64,000 nucleotides of DNA from Emiliania huxleyi CCMP1516 (lineage: Eukaryota > Haptophyta > Isochrysidales > Noelaerhabdaceae): NCBI RefSeq assembly GCF_000372725.1, contig NW_005201092.1, positions 1,160,894 to 1,224,893 of the forward strand, given 5' to 3'. Positions 1 to 8,872 of this stretch are shown in pieces (within the stretch, counting starts at the first letter, position 1; each line of letters starts with the position of its first letter). Position numbers and translations under genes: made by a program. The notes under the pieces were generated by a model. It was not told where the DNA came from. It saw only the letters and a list, made by a program, of their open reading frames with translations, and ran no database searches.

Positions 1-17
1 AGCAGGAAGAGGGTTAC

Positions 18-293
18 TCCGAGGAGCGGGTCCCCCGAGGTGGCGAGCACCTCGGGTTAGGGTTAGGGACAGGGTGAGGGGGAGGGGGAGGGACAGGGTG
101 GGGGTTAGGCCGAGGAGCGGGTCCCCCGAGGTGGCGAGCACCTCGGGTTAGGGTTAGGGACAGGGTGAGGGGGAGGGGGAGGGACAGGGTGGGGGTTAGG
201 CCGAGGAGCGGGTCCCCCGAGGTGGCGAGCACCTCGGGTTAGGGTTAGGGACAGGGTGAGGGTGAGGGGGAGGGACAGGGTGGGGGTTAGGCC
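18..293. repeat. 91-bp tandem repeat: HSP70 exon edge plus TTAGGG-like spacer
   Basis: Three full units and a partial one, starting near 18, 110, 200 and 292. Each holds a copy of the HSP70 exon encoding roughly LATSGDPLLG, followed on the minus strand by a C-rich CCCTAA-like spacer. On the minus strand each spacer ends ...CCCGAG and is followed by GTGCTCGCC, so every unit carries a usable AG acceptor and GT or GC donor. It reads as an intron-generating duplication that was itself amplified. Confidence 0.8.
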
Positions 294-1221
294 GAGGAGC
301 GGGTCCCCCGAAGTCGCGAGCGCCTCGGGCGAGGCCGCCGAAGCGAGGCCAGGGGCGTGCTGTCAGGCGTGTGCAGCGGCCAGAGCGGCGGCGGTGCGGC
401 GCGGATGGGCGGCGGTGAGGCCCGGCCCAGGGCGTGTGGCGCACCTCGACGGCCTAGAAGGCTCCTAGAAGGCTCCTAGAAGGCTCCAGGGCGTGTGGCG
501 CACCTCGACGGCGCCCTCGTCGCCGAGCCGCAGCACAGACACGTCGTAGGTTCCGGCGCCTAGAGGGCTCCTAGAAGGCTCCTAGAAGGCTCCGGCGCAC
601 AGACGCGTCGTAGGTTCCGGCGCCGAGGTCGAGGACGAGCACCTTGCCGACCGCCCCGCCGAGGCCGTAGGCGAGCGATGCGGCGACCGGCTCCGCGAGC
701 AGCGAGACCGAGCCGAGCCCGGCGAGCCGGGCCGCTGCGAGCGTCGCCTGCCTCTGAGGCGCGTCGAAGTAGGCGGGCACGGTCACGACTGCGCGGCAGA
801 TCTCGCTCGCCGGGACGTCGAGCGCCCCGAGCAGCTCGGCCAGCACGCACGCGCCGGCCTCCTCCGGACTCAGATCGCCCACCGCAGGGAGCCGAAACAC
901 GGCGGCGCCCTCCTCGTCGCCGACCACCGTATACTGCGCACGTGCAATCTCGGCCTTGCACTGGCGCACGGTCCGCCCAATGAAGCGCTTGGCCGCCACC
1001 ACCGTGTTGCGCACGTTCTGGCTGGCCTGAAGGTCGGCGGCCGCGCCCACCAGCACGGTGCCGTCGCCGGTGAAGGCGACGGTGGAAGGTGTCAGCGGCT
1101 CGCCGCGCGCGTTCGGGAGCAGCGACGGCTCGCCGCCTCGCAACAGCGCTATGGCCGAGTTGGTGGTGCCAAGGTCGATGCCGACGAGCAGGCCAGTGGC
1201 GAGGCAGGACGCGAGCAACAT
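293..1221 (-). CDS. HSP70: HSP70-family chaperone, N-terminal part (gene runs off the left edge)
   Basis: ATP-dependent chaperone, nucleotide-binding half. The protein opens with a short hydrophobic stretch, then the first phosphate-binding loop (GIDLGTTNSAIAL) and later the second (LVLDLGAGTYDVSVL). Exons by reading frame: 1221-624, 559-504 and 323-293. Joining them reads DLGAGTYDVSVLRLGDEG..., then AVE/ALATSGDPLLG, which is the normal HSP70 order. The 560-623 intron is GC-AG; the 324-503 intron is GT-AG. Both contain an 11-bp CCTAGAAGGCT-type repeat next to a duplicated piece of exon, and the next intron begins a 91-bp tandem array. The substrate-binding half lies outside the window. The start was chosen at the only Met just upstream of the ATPase motif. 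Family is certain; the exact subfamily (cytosolic, ER or other) is not, because the leader is short. Confidence 0.88.
427..512. repeat. 11-bp repeat flanked by a 27-bp exon-edge duplication (HSP70 intron)
   Basis: Three CCTAGAAGGCT units (about 453-485) lie between direct copies 427-453 and 486-512 of the same 27-bp exon-edge sequence. The unit falls inside the HSP70 intron 324-503 or forms a separate GC-AG intron; either way the spliced protein is the same. Confidence 0.8.
533..624. repeat. 11-bp repeat flanked by a 28-bp duplication = HSP70 intron 560-623
   Basis: Copies 533-560 and 597-624 differ at one base (541 versus 605). Between them lie three 11-bp units of the CTAGAAGGCTC type. On the minus strand, removing 560-623 (GC...AG, 64 nt) restores the conserved GAGTYD motif of HSP70 in frame. 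Confidence 0.85.
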
Positions 1222-1281
1222 TTTTTCGCGACCCGATCTTTTTCTTCTCCGCCCTACCCTATAGCTGGCGAGTAGAGACCA

Positions 1282-1437
1282 CGCTAAATACGTGCTAAAT
1301 ACGTGCTAAATATGTGCTAAATATGTACTAAATTTGCGCTAAAGTCGCGCTAAAGTCGCGCTATATACGCACTCGAACACACACTAAATAGAAGCACTAA
1401 ACTATCACTAAAATTCATTCACACGCACTAAATTTAG
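1282..1437. repeat. A/T-richer 11-bp minisatellite in the HSP70-COQ2 divergent promoter
   Basis: At least eight 11-bp units of the form GCTAAATACGT, decaying to GCTAAAGTCGC, ACTAAATTTGC and CACTAAA. It fills most of the 310-bp gap between the two divergent start codons (1221 and 1532). No TATA box is evident. It may carry promoter function, but that is inference. Confidence 0.75.
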
Positions 1438-1531
1438 ACCCAGGCGCCCTCCGCTACCCAACGCGACCAAAGGATACGAGAACCCCGAATACACCTAAAA
1501 AGAACCCCGAGAGGTCTGTGAATTCACGCAC

Positions 1532-3570
1532 ATGCACCCAACGATGTTGCGAGCGGCACGTCCTGTGAGCCGCGTGTGGCTCCGCAGCCTCCGCCCGGCG
1601 CAGCTTACCCTGCGGCACGGATACGCTGCCGGCGGCGGAAGCGGCGGCGGAAGCGGCGGCGGCGTTAGCGGTGGCGGTGGCGGCGGTCTCGATGGCGGCG
1701 GCTTCACAGACATTCGCTCTGATATGTGGCTGTCTGCCCGCATGCCAGCGTGGCTGGTCCCGTACGGCGAGCTTGCGCGCTGGGATCGCCCGATCGGGAC
1801 GTGGCTGTTGCTCTGGCCCTGCCTTTGGTCGATAGCGCTCGCGGCGCCGGCCGGCACGCCGCCAGACCCGCTGCTGTGCAGTCTGTTTGCGGCGGGCGCG
1901 GTGGCCATGCGCGGCGCCGGCTGCACGATCAACGACCTGTGGGACCGCGACTTTGACCGGCGTGTCGAGCGAACGCGCCACCGACCCCTCGCACGCGGCG
2001 CGCTCCAGCCGTCGCAGGCGCTCTGTCCTCTTGCCTCCGTTGGCCAAGAGAGAGGCGGCGGGAAGGGTCACGCCAGCGCTGCGCCTCCAGGCGATCGGCT
2101 TCCTGGGCGCGCAGCTCAGCGTCGCGCTGGGCGTGCTTCTCGCGCTGCCGTTGCCTGCGGTTGCGGCGGGGCTGGCTAGCACGCCTCTATGGGTGCTCTA
2201 CCCTCTCGCCAAGCGGGTCACGGACTGGCCTCAGGCAGCCGAGATGCCCAGCGCACGCTCGGGGCAGCAGAGAGACTCGAGGTTGTCCCCCGCTCGCAGG
2301 CGGTGCTCGGTGCTGCCATCAACTATGGCGCCTTGCTGCGTGCGGGCGCGGCATGGGCTGGTCGGAGGCGTGAGGGTGGGCGGGGTGTGTGAGCAGGCGG
2401 ACTGCTCGGCTGGGTGGCGGTGCGCGGCGACGTCGACTGGGCGGTGGTGGTGAGAGAGGGCGAGGGTCCGTCTCCCGCCCCGCTTTAGCCTTCGGCCGGA
2501 AACCCCCCCCCCCCCCCCCCTTTGGCGCAATAGGCTCCTCTGTACGGCGGCGCCTGGCTCTGGACGCTGCACTACGACACCGTCTACGCGCACCAAGCAC
2601 GCACCCGCCCTCGCCCGCCCTCCCCACCCCGCCCTCCCTTGCCCGCCCGTCTTTCGCCCCTGCCTTCTCCCTCGCCGCCGCCCTCCTCCGCCGCCCCTCC
2701 GCAGCCGCCCCTCCGCCGCCGCCCGGCTAGGCGCGCCTCGCCCATCGCCCGGCTAGGCGCGCCTCTCCCACCGCCCGCCCGCATCCGCCACAGGACAAGA
2801 CGGACGACGCCGCAGCCGGCGTCCGGTCGACAGCGCTCCGACTAGGCGAGCCGCAGCCGAGATGCAGCCGAGATGCAGCCGAGATGCAGCCGAGGTGCAG
2901 CCGAGGTGCAGCCCGGATGCAGCCGAGATGCAGCCGAGATGCAGCCGAGGTGCAGCCGAGAGGTGTGGCTCCGGAGCGAGCGACGAGACCCCTCACGCCC
3001 TCCTCCCCGCCTAACGCCAAGGCGACAGCACCCTCCCAGCGCTCACCCTCTTCTCGACCGGCGCTATCGGAGGGCTCGCTGGCGCCGGCGCAGGCGCAGG
3101 CCTTGGCGCCGCAGGCAGTCCCGGCGGCTACGTCTACTTTTGCGGCCTCGCCGCCGCGGGCGGGCATCTCGTCTGGCAGCTGCGCACCGTGCGGCTCGAC
3201 TCGCCGCCAGACTGCCTGCGCATCTTCCAGTCGAACCGAGACTTTGGCGCGCGCCCTGCAAGCGCCGCGCTCGCGCGCCTAGCTCGCCGCTCCACCCTCG
3301 AGGAGCAAAGTAGGAGCACTCGTCTTCGGCGCCATCGTCGCGGCGCAGCTGCTGCGCGGTGCAGGAGAGGAGGGGGGCAAGGGCGAAACCGCCGAGGGCG
3401 TTGGCGCTGAGGGCGACGCAGAGAATGCAGACAGGCGTGGCAGCCGCGCAAGGGAGAGGCACCTGACAGGTTTTGACGTGTTGAGATCTCTCTGGTGCGG
3501 AGAGGCCGACATTGCGAGCCGGGTTCGGCGTGCAGTTGGGTTCGCGGCCGAGAGAGGGGGTGAGAGCTGA
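1532..3570 (+). CDS. COQ2: 4-hydroxybenzoate polyprenyltransferase (UbiA family, mitochondrial, COQ2 type)
   Basis: Attaches the prenyl tail to 4-hydroxybenzoate in ubiquinone synthesis, in the inner mitochondrial membrane. Eight exons by frame: 1532-2017, 2091-2234, 2300-2327, 2397-2449, 2534-2596, 2794-2845, 3022-3246 and 3314-3570, giving 435 residues. The N-terminus is Arg-rich and Glu-poor, like a mitochondrial presequence, followed by a Gly-rich linker. First Mg-prenyl motif NDLWDRDFD is at residues 134-142; the second, YDTVYAHQDKTDD, spans the exon 5/6 junction. COQ2-typical segments YPLAKRVTDWPQ, INYGGLLGW and FQSNRDFGA are restored by splicing. Six of the seven introns are GC-AG; only the 2450-2533 intron has a GT donor. 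The C-terminal tail after residue 350 is longer than usual. It diverges from the HSP70 gene. Confidence 0.92.
2853..2966. repeat. 11-bp minisatellite inside COQ2 intron 6
   Basis: About ten units of GATGCAGCCGA with small variants (GGTGCAGCCGA) fill most of intron 2846-3021. The 11-bp period matches other minisatellites in the window although the sequence is unrelated. Confidence 0.85.
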
Positions 3571-4447
3571 GAAGACGCGAGCGCTCCGACCTCCGTCTGA
3601 GAGCTGAAGCCGACACGGGTGAGAAAGCGTGCTCTCGCGTGTCGCTCGAGCGGTCGCTCCCAGATCTTAGATATACATTGCATTCGAAAAAAAAAAAATT
3701 GCTAGCTCAAAAAACCGGCACACCAATCTCCCTTCCTCTCTCTATCCTCTCTTGGAGCTCCAGAGTCCACACCCCCCTGCCCCGGGATCGCGTACAAGCT
3801 ATGGCTACCGTAGGCCACACTAGCGTCGCTGGGGGTTCCCTGCCCTAGATGGGAAGCTGGCCGCTGATCCGAAGACCGACTGCACCAGGGCGCCTAGATA
3901 TACTCGAGGTGAGCGAGGGTGAAGTTACGCCTTAAATGCCGGCCTCTCTACTGTGGACCTTACTCCGTGCTCGTTGGCTCCTCCTATTCCCCCACCCCCC
4001 CTCCCCCCCCACTCTCTCCGAGCAAGGGCGTGCGCTACGTCCCCATCTCTTGCGCTATGACCTGGCGTTGCTTCACCGGGTGTCGGATAAGCACCTACAG
4101 CCCAATGCACGAGGGGGTGTCAGTGGAGAGACCACTTCACAGCTGTATGCCTTGCTCCTTTAGGTGCTCTTTGTATATCTGACTCTTCCGCATGAGACTG
4201 CCTGAGTACACCGTCTTGTTATTCTTTTGTGCTTGGCGTCTTGTGTGGTGTGGGTTGTTCCCCCTTCGTTGTACCCCGTCCAGAGTCAGCTTTGCTTATG
4301 CTTCCTTTTATGCTTTCTCTGGGCCTTCCGCTCTTGGCCGGTGTGAATCAGAGGTATTTTCTTCTCAATAACAAGGCTGTGAAACACAGATCCCTAACGG
4401 CACCAAAGCCTGCAACCCACAGCCTCCTGTCGCGCAAGTAGAGGAAG
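3571..4447. other. Intergenic spacer, no gene seen
   Basis: Holds a short poly-A run near 3687-3700, C-rich tracts near 3990-4010 and a T-rich stretch near 4210-4340. No frame with coding character and no RNA gene could be supported. Confidence 0.5.
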
Positions 4448-5378
4448 ATGTTGCTTCGGCTCCGGCCTCTCCGACTCCAACCACGTCTCCAGTGCCGCGG
4501 CTGGCACGATGTCACGACGCTGAGCCGCCGCGACTGCGCCGACGCCGGCTCATCTCGCGGCCTCCCGCCTCTCCTCCGCTGGCACGCACGGGCGCTTCAC
4601 GAGCGGCCGATGCTGACGGCGGCCGCCGCAGGCGCTGCGGCGGCCGGCCTGGGCGATGCCGTCGCCCAGGGCGTGAGCTGGGCGCTGGGCGTCCACGGCA
4701 GCAGCGAGCTCGACTGGTCGGCACGGCTCGTCCGCTGCGGGTGCGTCGCCAGTTTCGGCGGGCTCGCTGTTGGGTGCGGCGGCGAGGTGTGGTGGCGCGC
4801 GCTGAGCAGATACTTTCCGGGAGGCACGTACGAGGCGGGCTTGCGCTTCACCCTCGACCAGGCTGTCTTTGCCCCGGTCGTCCTCGGCCTCGCCGCCGCC
4901 GCGTGGCCGCTGGTGGAAGGGCGCGGGGTGAGTGCCGCCCGGGCGCACGTCGACTCGGACTGGCGCGCCGGACTCTCCCTCCCCACCCAGCGTGCTGCCC
5001 GCCCCTCATTTCCAGCGCCACAAACACTGGATTCAGCGTCACAGACTCTGTTGCTCACCCAGGTACCACATGCTTGGCAAAATGTGGACGTTTTGGGGCG
5101 GCGCCTCTGCGGCAAGCTACCTGCTGGCGCCGCCACAGTGGCAGCCCTCCGCGGCGGCGGCGGCCGCCGTGCTGTGGTCGGCCTACGTCTCGTACCGCCT
5201 GCACCACCCCGCGCCGGAGGAGGCCGAGATGGCCAACGCGTCGGCCATCGATGACTACCTGCGCGAGCATCGCTCCGACCGGTACGACGTCAGGGCGGGC
5301 GGAGGCGACGATGGCCCGACCGGCAGCGCCGTGGATCGCGCGCGGGACCTCCTCAGCGTGCTCAGTCCGGGGAGATAG
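4448..5378 (+). CDS. Mpv17/PMP22-family membrane protein
   Basis: Small integral membrane protein family of mitochondria or peroxisomes whose transport role is still poorly defined. Two exons, 4448-4920 and 5063-5378, with a GC-AG intron; 262 residues. The GC donor at 4921 is preferred over the nearby GT at 4928 because it alone gives EGYHMLGKMWTFWGG in frame. Family features: a GLGDAVAQ segment after the first helix, D/R-rich LDQAVFAPVVLG in the middle, and the C-terminal W..FWGG....LAP.QW.......LWSAYVSY block. The N-terminal Arg-rich 30 residues look like a mitochondrial presequence. The acidic C-terminal tail (about 60 residues) is an extension. It converges on the methyltransferase ORF only 90 bp away. 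Confidence 0.75.
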
Positions 5379-5468
5379 CGTGCCCGCCGAGCTCCCTCTA
5401 ACGCCCGCCCACTATCGAGTCTGTTTTGAGCTGGTGTCGGGGTGCCACCTGGCCGCGCAGTCACCAGT

Positions 5469-8381
5469 CTACATACTACGGCTACCTGCGAGGGTCATAT
5501 CGGTGCCCAGGTGCAGTGCCGCACACTTCTCGCTGCCTCCGGCTGTCGGCGCTAGCACCTTGACGGGGACACCCTCGACCATCATCTCCTTGATGTCTGA
5601 CGGCAAGTCACTCGACCGCCACCTGTCCGGATCTAGCGGCATCGGTTCCCACGACCTAGCCTCTTTCGCTGCCTTATCCTCCACAAATTCTCCGCGGTCT
5701 CTCCAGTCCATAAACGGCCTGAGTGCGTCGTAGTCGAGTCGGCTTTCGCGGCTTGCCCCTCGTCTCACCCCGACGAGACTGTCTCCGGCGTTGTACCTCA
5801 CCTCGCATCTCAGTGGATTTGCGCCGAGCTGTTCAATCACACGACGAGCGGCGTCTTTCCCCGTCACTACAGTCAGCCGAGTACCGACCGGAGTCCTCTG
5901 TAGCGCCGCCTTGGCTTCGGTTATGAGTGCGTCGACCTGCTCCCTGTCGACGATCTCGATCAACGTGTTGTGTCCGTCGAGCTCAGCAGACCTCTCGACG
6001 GCCCCGAGCTCTCGCAGCCGCCACTCGGATCCAACTGCGACGCGTAGTGAATCATAGTCTCCGGCGTAGGAGTAATACAGCTCCCGTGCCTCCTCGACCG
6101 AGAGTAGAGCCTTGCCACCCCCCACTGCAGCGGCGTCTGGCAACTCGTTCTCGGTCCGACTCAGTGCCTCGCCCTCGCTCTCGGCCTGGGCGGGTTGAAA
6201 TCGTAGCCCGAGCGTCGGGGATTCTCCTCCCGCTCCCACCAGCCATGCCTCCAACGTGCGGCGGGCAGTAAGTGGGTCCTCGAGCATCGCGTCGTATGTG
6301 ATGACCGGCACGCCGAACCACTTGTTGGCCGCGGCAGCACACATCTGCGCAAAGACATACCTCGCGTAGGCTGGCGGAATAGACTGCGCCACCCTCTCGA
6401 ACTCCATGTGCTCTGCGTCTAGCCCCATCGCGACTGCGTTTTCGGCCGCTGTCGATCGGTACGGTTTCCGACCAAGGGGCGCCCACATATTGCCGCCACA
6501 GCACGCTGGTAATTTGCGCCCGAACTGGTCCCGTCTCGGCCAGCGGCTCCTCGCGCCCAGACAGCATCTCTCTCGCAGGGCGCCTCCACTCGTCCTGAGC
6601 GCCCGGTCCACGTGCACAGGGAAGTTCGTCTCAAAAAGCCTCGAGCGAAAGACCCGCAGCCCAAACATTGGGCCGTCTAGCTCGACGGCGCTAACAGACA
6701 TCGCCGTCTTGGCGCCCATCACATTCTCGATCGACCAAAACTCGAAGAGGCCCTCGAGCGTATCTCTCGTGCGGTCGATGAGTGGCGGCTCCGTCGCCGC
6801 CAAATCCCGCCTCCGTGCGGTTGAGTAATATTTGCACGGTGGTGAGCACATGGCGAAGCGCACCCCCCATCGCCGTCGTAGCTTGTCCATGAAAGCCCAA
6901 TCCGTGCAGTCACCACACTCGAAACTGGTCTCGCCGAATCGCCTCACGTAATCCGGCATGGGCCGAAGGTCCGCCCCGTAGCTCGCGCCCCCGGCGCGCC
7001 TCGTTCCCTCGGTGGCGCCTCCTCCACCGCAAAAGCCGTGCAGCACGCCGGGACTCACCCCGCTCTGCACTCGGCGTAGTACATCAACATACAGTCCCCA
7101 CCATTGAAGGACCGCCTCGGCCCGCGCAGCCTGCTCCGCAAACTCGTCGGCGCCGGCTAGATTCGTGCCGCCCTGACACCGGGTCCTTGCCTTCCGGCGA
7201 AGGCACCATCCCAGAACACAGCTCTTTGTCTTTGAGATCCACCTCCCCCTCTCGCCGGGGAAAAGGATCCTGCTCGCCCGCAACAGAGCTTGTACATACC
7301 GTACGGCCGCGACGGCCCTCGGGCCGAACAACTTCCGCCCACGCTGGCGTGTCCGGCGCCATCTACTCTGAATCTTGGTGGCGGCGGCTTCACCGTCGGC
7401 TGAGTCGACAAAAGAAAACCTGTCACCACTCTGCCCGACAGCGTCGTACTCGCGCCCGCCTGCAGTCCTGTCACCAATCTCTGCCGCCTCTTCCAGAGAT
7501 CGAGAGGCGGCACTCGACTCGCCCTTTCGCGCTCGTTGCCATGTGTGCTGGGTCCCGATCGCCGCGGGAGCGCCGCCGGCAAGCCATCCGTGGCAGTCTC
7601 CGCCATGGCTGCTCTGCCCGTAGCCGGCGCCACCCTCGCGCTCACCGTCAGCCCCATCGTGTTCGTCTCTTGGGTCACCCTGCGCGTGAGACGTGCCCGC
7701 CGTCTCTCGATCGCTACGACTGGAGGTTCGTCCGGCCATGTCCCATCCGGTCTCCATGTGCGGGCCACTGCTCTTCCAGGAGAGGCGAACTTGTAGCCGC
7801 CCCGCCTCGGTTCGCCGTCGAGGCGAGCGAGGTTGGGGGCGGCCGACTCTGCAGCCGAGACTGCTCATGCCCAGAGGGGCCAGCCACCGCCAACGGCGGT
7901 GCGGCCTCGCGGTGAGCGAGGGCCTCGGTGGCGGATGCTTTGCATAAGTGGTGGGAAGCGCTGCTGCTATCCAACGCAGCGCTGCCCAATGAGGCGGAAC
8001 TCTCTCCCAGAAGTGTGTCGCGGGGGAGGTCATGGACCCTCTGCCAAGGCGCCGGGCGGTGTTCGCCGGCGCCTCCGTTGAGCAGTGAGCCTGGGGTTGG
8101 GCGCGGGTCGGCCAGATAGCCGGCGGTCCCCACGAGATGAGCCGCCGTGCCGAGGTCCGCGCCCCTCCTGGAGGGTGAAGGCATGCCCGCGGTAGTGGGC
8201 GTTGCCTGCGTGCTCCAGGGTGTACTGGGCTCCACCCCGTTATGCGCAGTCGAGGGGCGGTGGCCCATCGGCCGGCGGGGTGGAGCTCCGATCTTGTTGC
8301 TTGCCCATCGATGCTGCGTCGGCCTTGCGGCCGGGCTATGCGCTCGAAGGGGAGGGTGGCCGTAGACGCGGTGGCGTCCAA
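5469..8381 (-). CDS. Phage-like C5 cytosine DNA methyltransferase in a long ORF of probable mobile origin
   Basis: A 970-residue intronless ORF. Residues about 445-680 form a compact Dcm-like domain: motif I FCGGGGATEG, motif IV CSPPCKYYSTAR with the catalytic Cys, motif VI SIENVMGA, motif VIII VFRSRLFETNF and motif X IPPAYARYVFAQM. The order and wording resemble small phage or bacterial orphan C5 methyltransferases rather than eukaryotic DNMT1, CMT or DNMT3. The N-terminal 400 residues are low-complexity and Arg/Gly-rich, with an IQ-like segment (ATKIQSRWRRTRQRGRK). The C-terminal 290 residues are unrecognised. No intron, unlike most neighbours. The first ~50 codons and 350 bp upstream are duplicated at 35571-36083, which suggests a retrotransposon or viral insert. 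Cytosine methyltransferases inside algal and dinoflagellate retroelements are known; no reverse transcriptase is visible here. Confidence 0.75.
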   Translation of the reverse strand: MDATASTATLPFERIARPQGRRSIDGQATRSELHPAGRWATAPRLRITGWSPVHPGARRQRPLPRACLHPPGGARTSARRLISWGPPAIWPTRAQPQAHCSTEAPANTARRLGRGSMTSPATHFWERVPPHWAALRWIAAALPTTYAKHPPPRPSLTARPHRRWRWLAPLGMSSLGCRVGRPQPRSPRRRTEAGRLQVRLSWKSSGPHMETGWDMAGRTSSRSDRETAGTSHAQGDPRDEHDGADGEREGGAGYGQSSHGGDCHGWLAGGAPAAIGTQHTWQRARKGESSAASRSLEEAAEIGDRTAGGREYDAVGQSGDRFSFVDSADGEAAATKIQSRWRRTRQRGRKLFGPRAVAAVRYVQALLRASRILFPGERGRWISKTKSCVLGWCLRRKARTRCQGGTNLAGADEFAEQAARAEAVLQWWGLYVDVLRRVQSGVSPGVLHGFCGGGGATEGTRRAGGASYGADLRPMPDYVRRFGETSFECGDCTDWAFMDKLRRRWGVRFAMCSPPCKYYSTARRRDLAATEPPLIDRTRDTLEGLFEFWSIENVMGAKTAMSVSAVELDGPMFGLRVFRSRLFETNFPVHVDRALRTSGGALRERCCLGARSRWPRRDQFGRKLPACCGGNMWAPLGRKPYRSTAAENAVAMGLDAEHMEFERVAQSIPPAYARYVFAQMCAAAANKWFGVPVITYDAMLEDPLTARRTLEAWLVGAGGESPTLGLRFQPAQAESEGEALSRTENELPDAAAVGGGKALLSVEEARELYYSYAGDYDSLRVAVGSEWRLRELGAVERSAELDGHNTLIEIVDREQVDALITEAKAALQRTPVGTRLTVVTGKDAARRVIEQLGANPLRCEVRYNAGDSLVGVRRGASRESRLDYDALRPFMDWRDRGEFVEDKAAKEARSWEPMPLDPDRWRSSDLPSDIKEMMVEGVPVKVLAPTAGGSEKCAALHLGTDMTLAGSRSM

Positions 8382-8732
8382 GCCCGGTGTTGCTAAGAAG
8401 TGCTGCCGCTCACGCGACGGGTCTTACGCTTACGTTTACTCAAGGGGGGGGCTGGGGTGAATACGACACTCTGTCGCACTCACGGATTGAAGTCAGGAGC
8501 CTGTCGGCGGCCCGAGACTGAACGACAGGGCCTCGCTCTGGGCCCTCACACGACTCTGTGTGGCGTTCAGAGAGTTCGTTACACAGTGGGACCGCCCGTC
8601 CTCCTCAATTCGATTATCGGGACCCCCGGGGGTCGTTACATGCGCCTCGTCATCTCCGTTGCGAGCTCCATTTGCGGCTCCAATCGCCCCAAGTCACCGC
8701 GGAGGACTTGTCCAAAACCCTCCTCCGCGACA
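8237..8732 (-). repeat. Dispersed block, copy 1 (5' region and start of the methyltransferase ORF)
   Basis: About 500 bp nearly identical to 35571-36083 in the same orientation. It spans the start codon (8381) and about 350 bp upstream. Its right edge is at CTCCGCGACAC; beyond that the two copies diverge abruptly. Confidence 0.85.
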
Positions 8733-8872
8733 CTCAGCTAGAGGAGCTTGTTGAAGCCAGCCCGCGTTGTGTGCCTGTGTGTATGCATATGCGTTTGGAG
8801 ACTCACAAGTAGGTCCTCTGCGCGCCACGGATTGGTCATCGTCCTGGCGCGTCCCGTGAACGCTCGCGGCCC

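Noticed and set aside
4928..5062. GT donor at 4928 for the Mpv17-family intron
   Set aside because: It would give the wrong frame in exon 2; the GC donor at 4921 gives the conserved reading.
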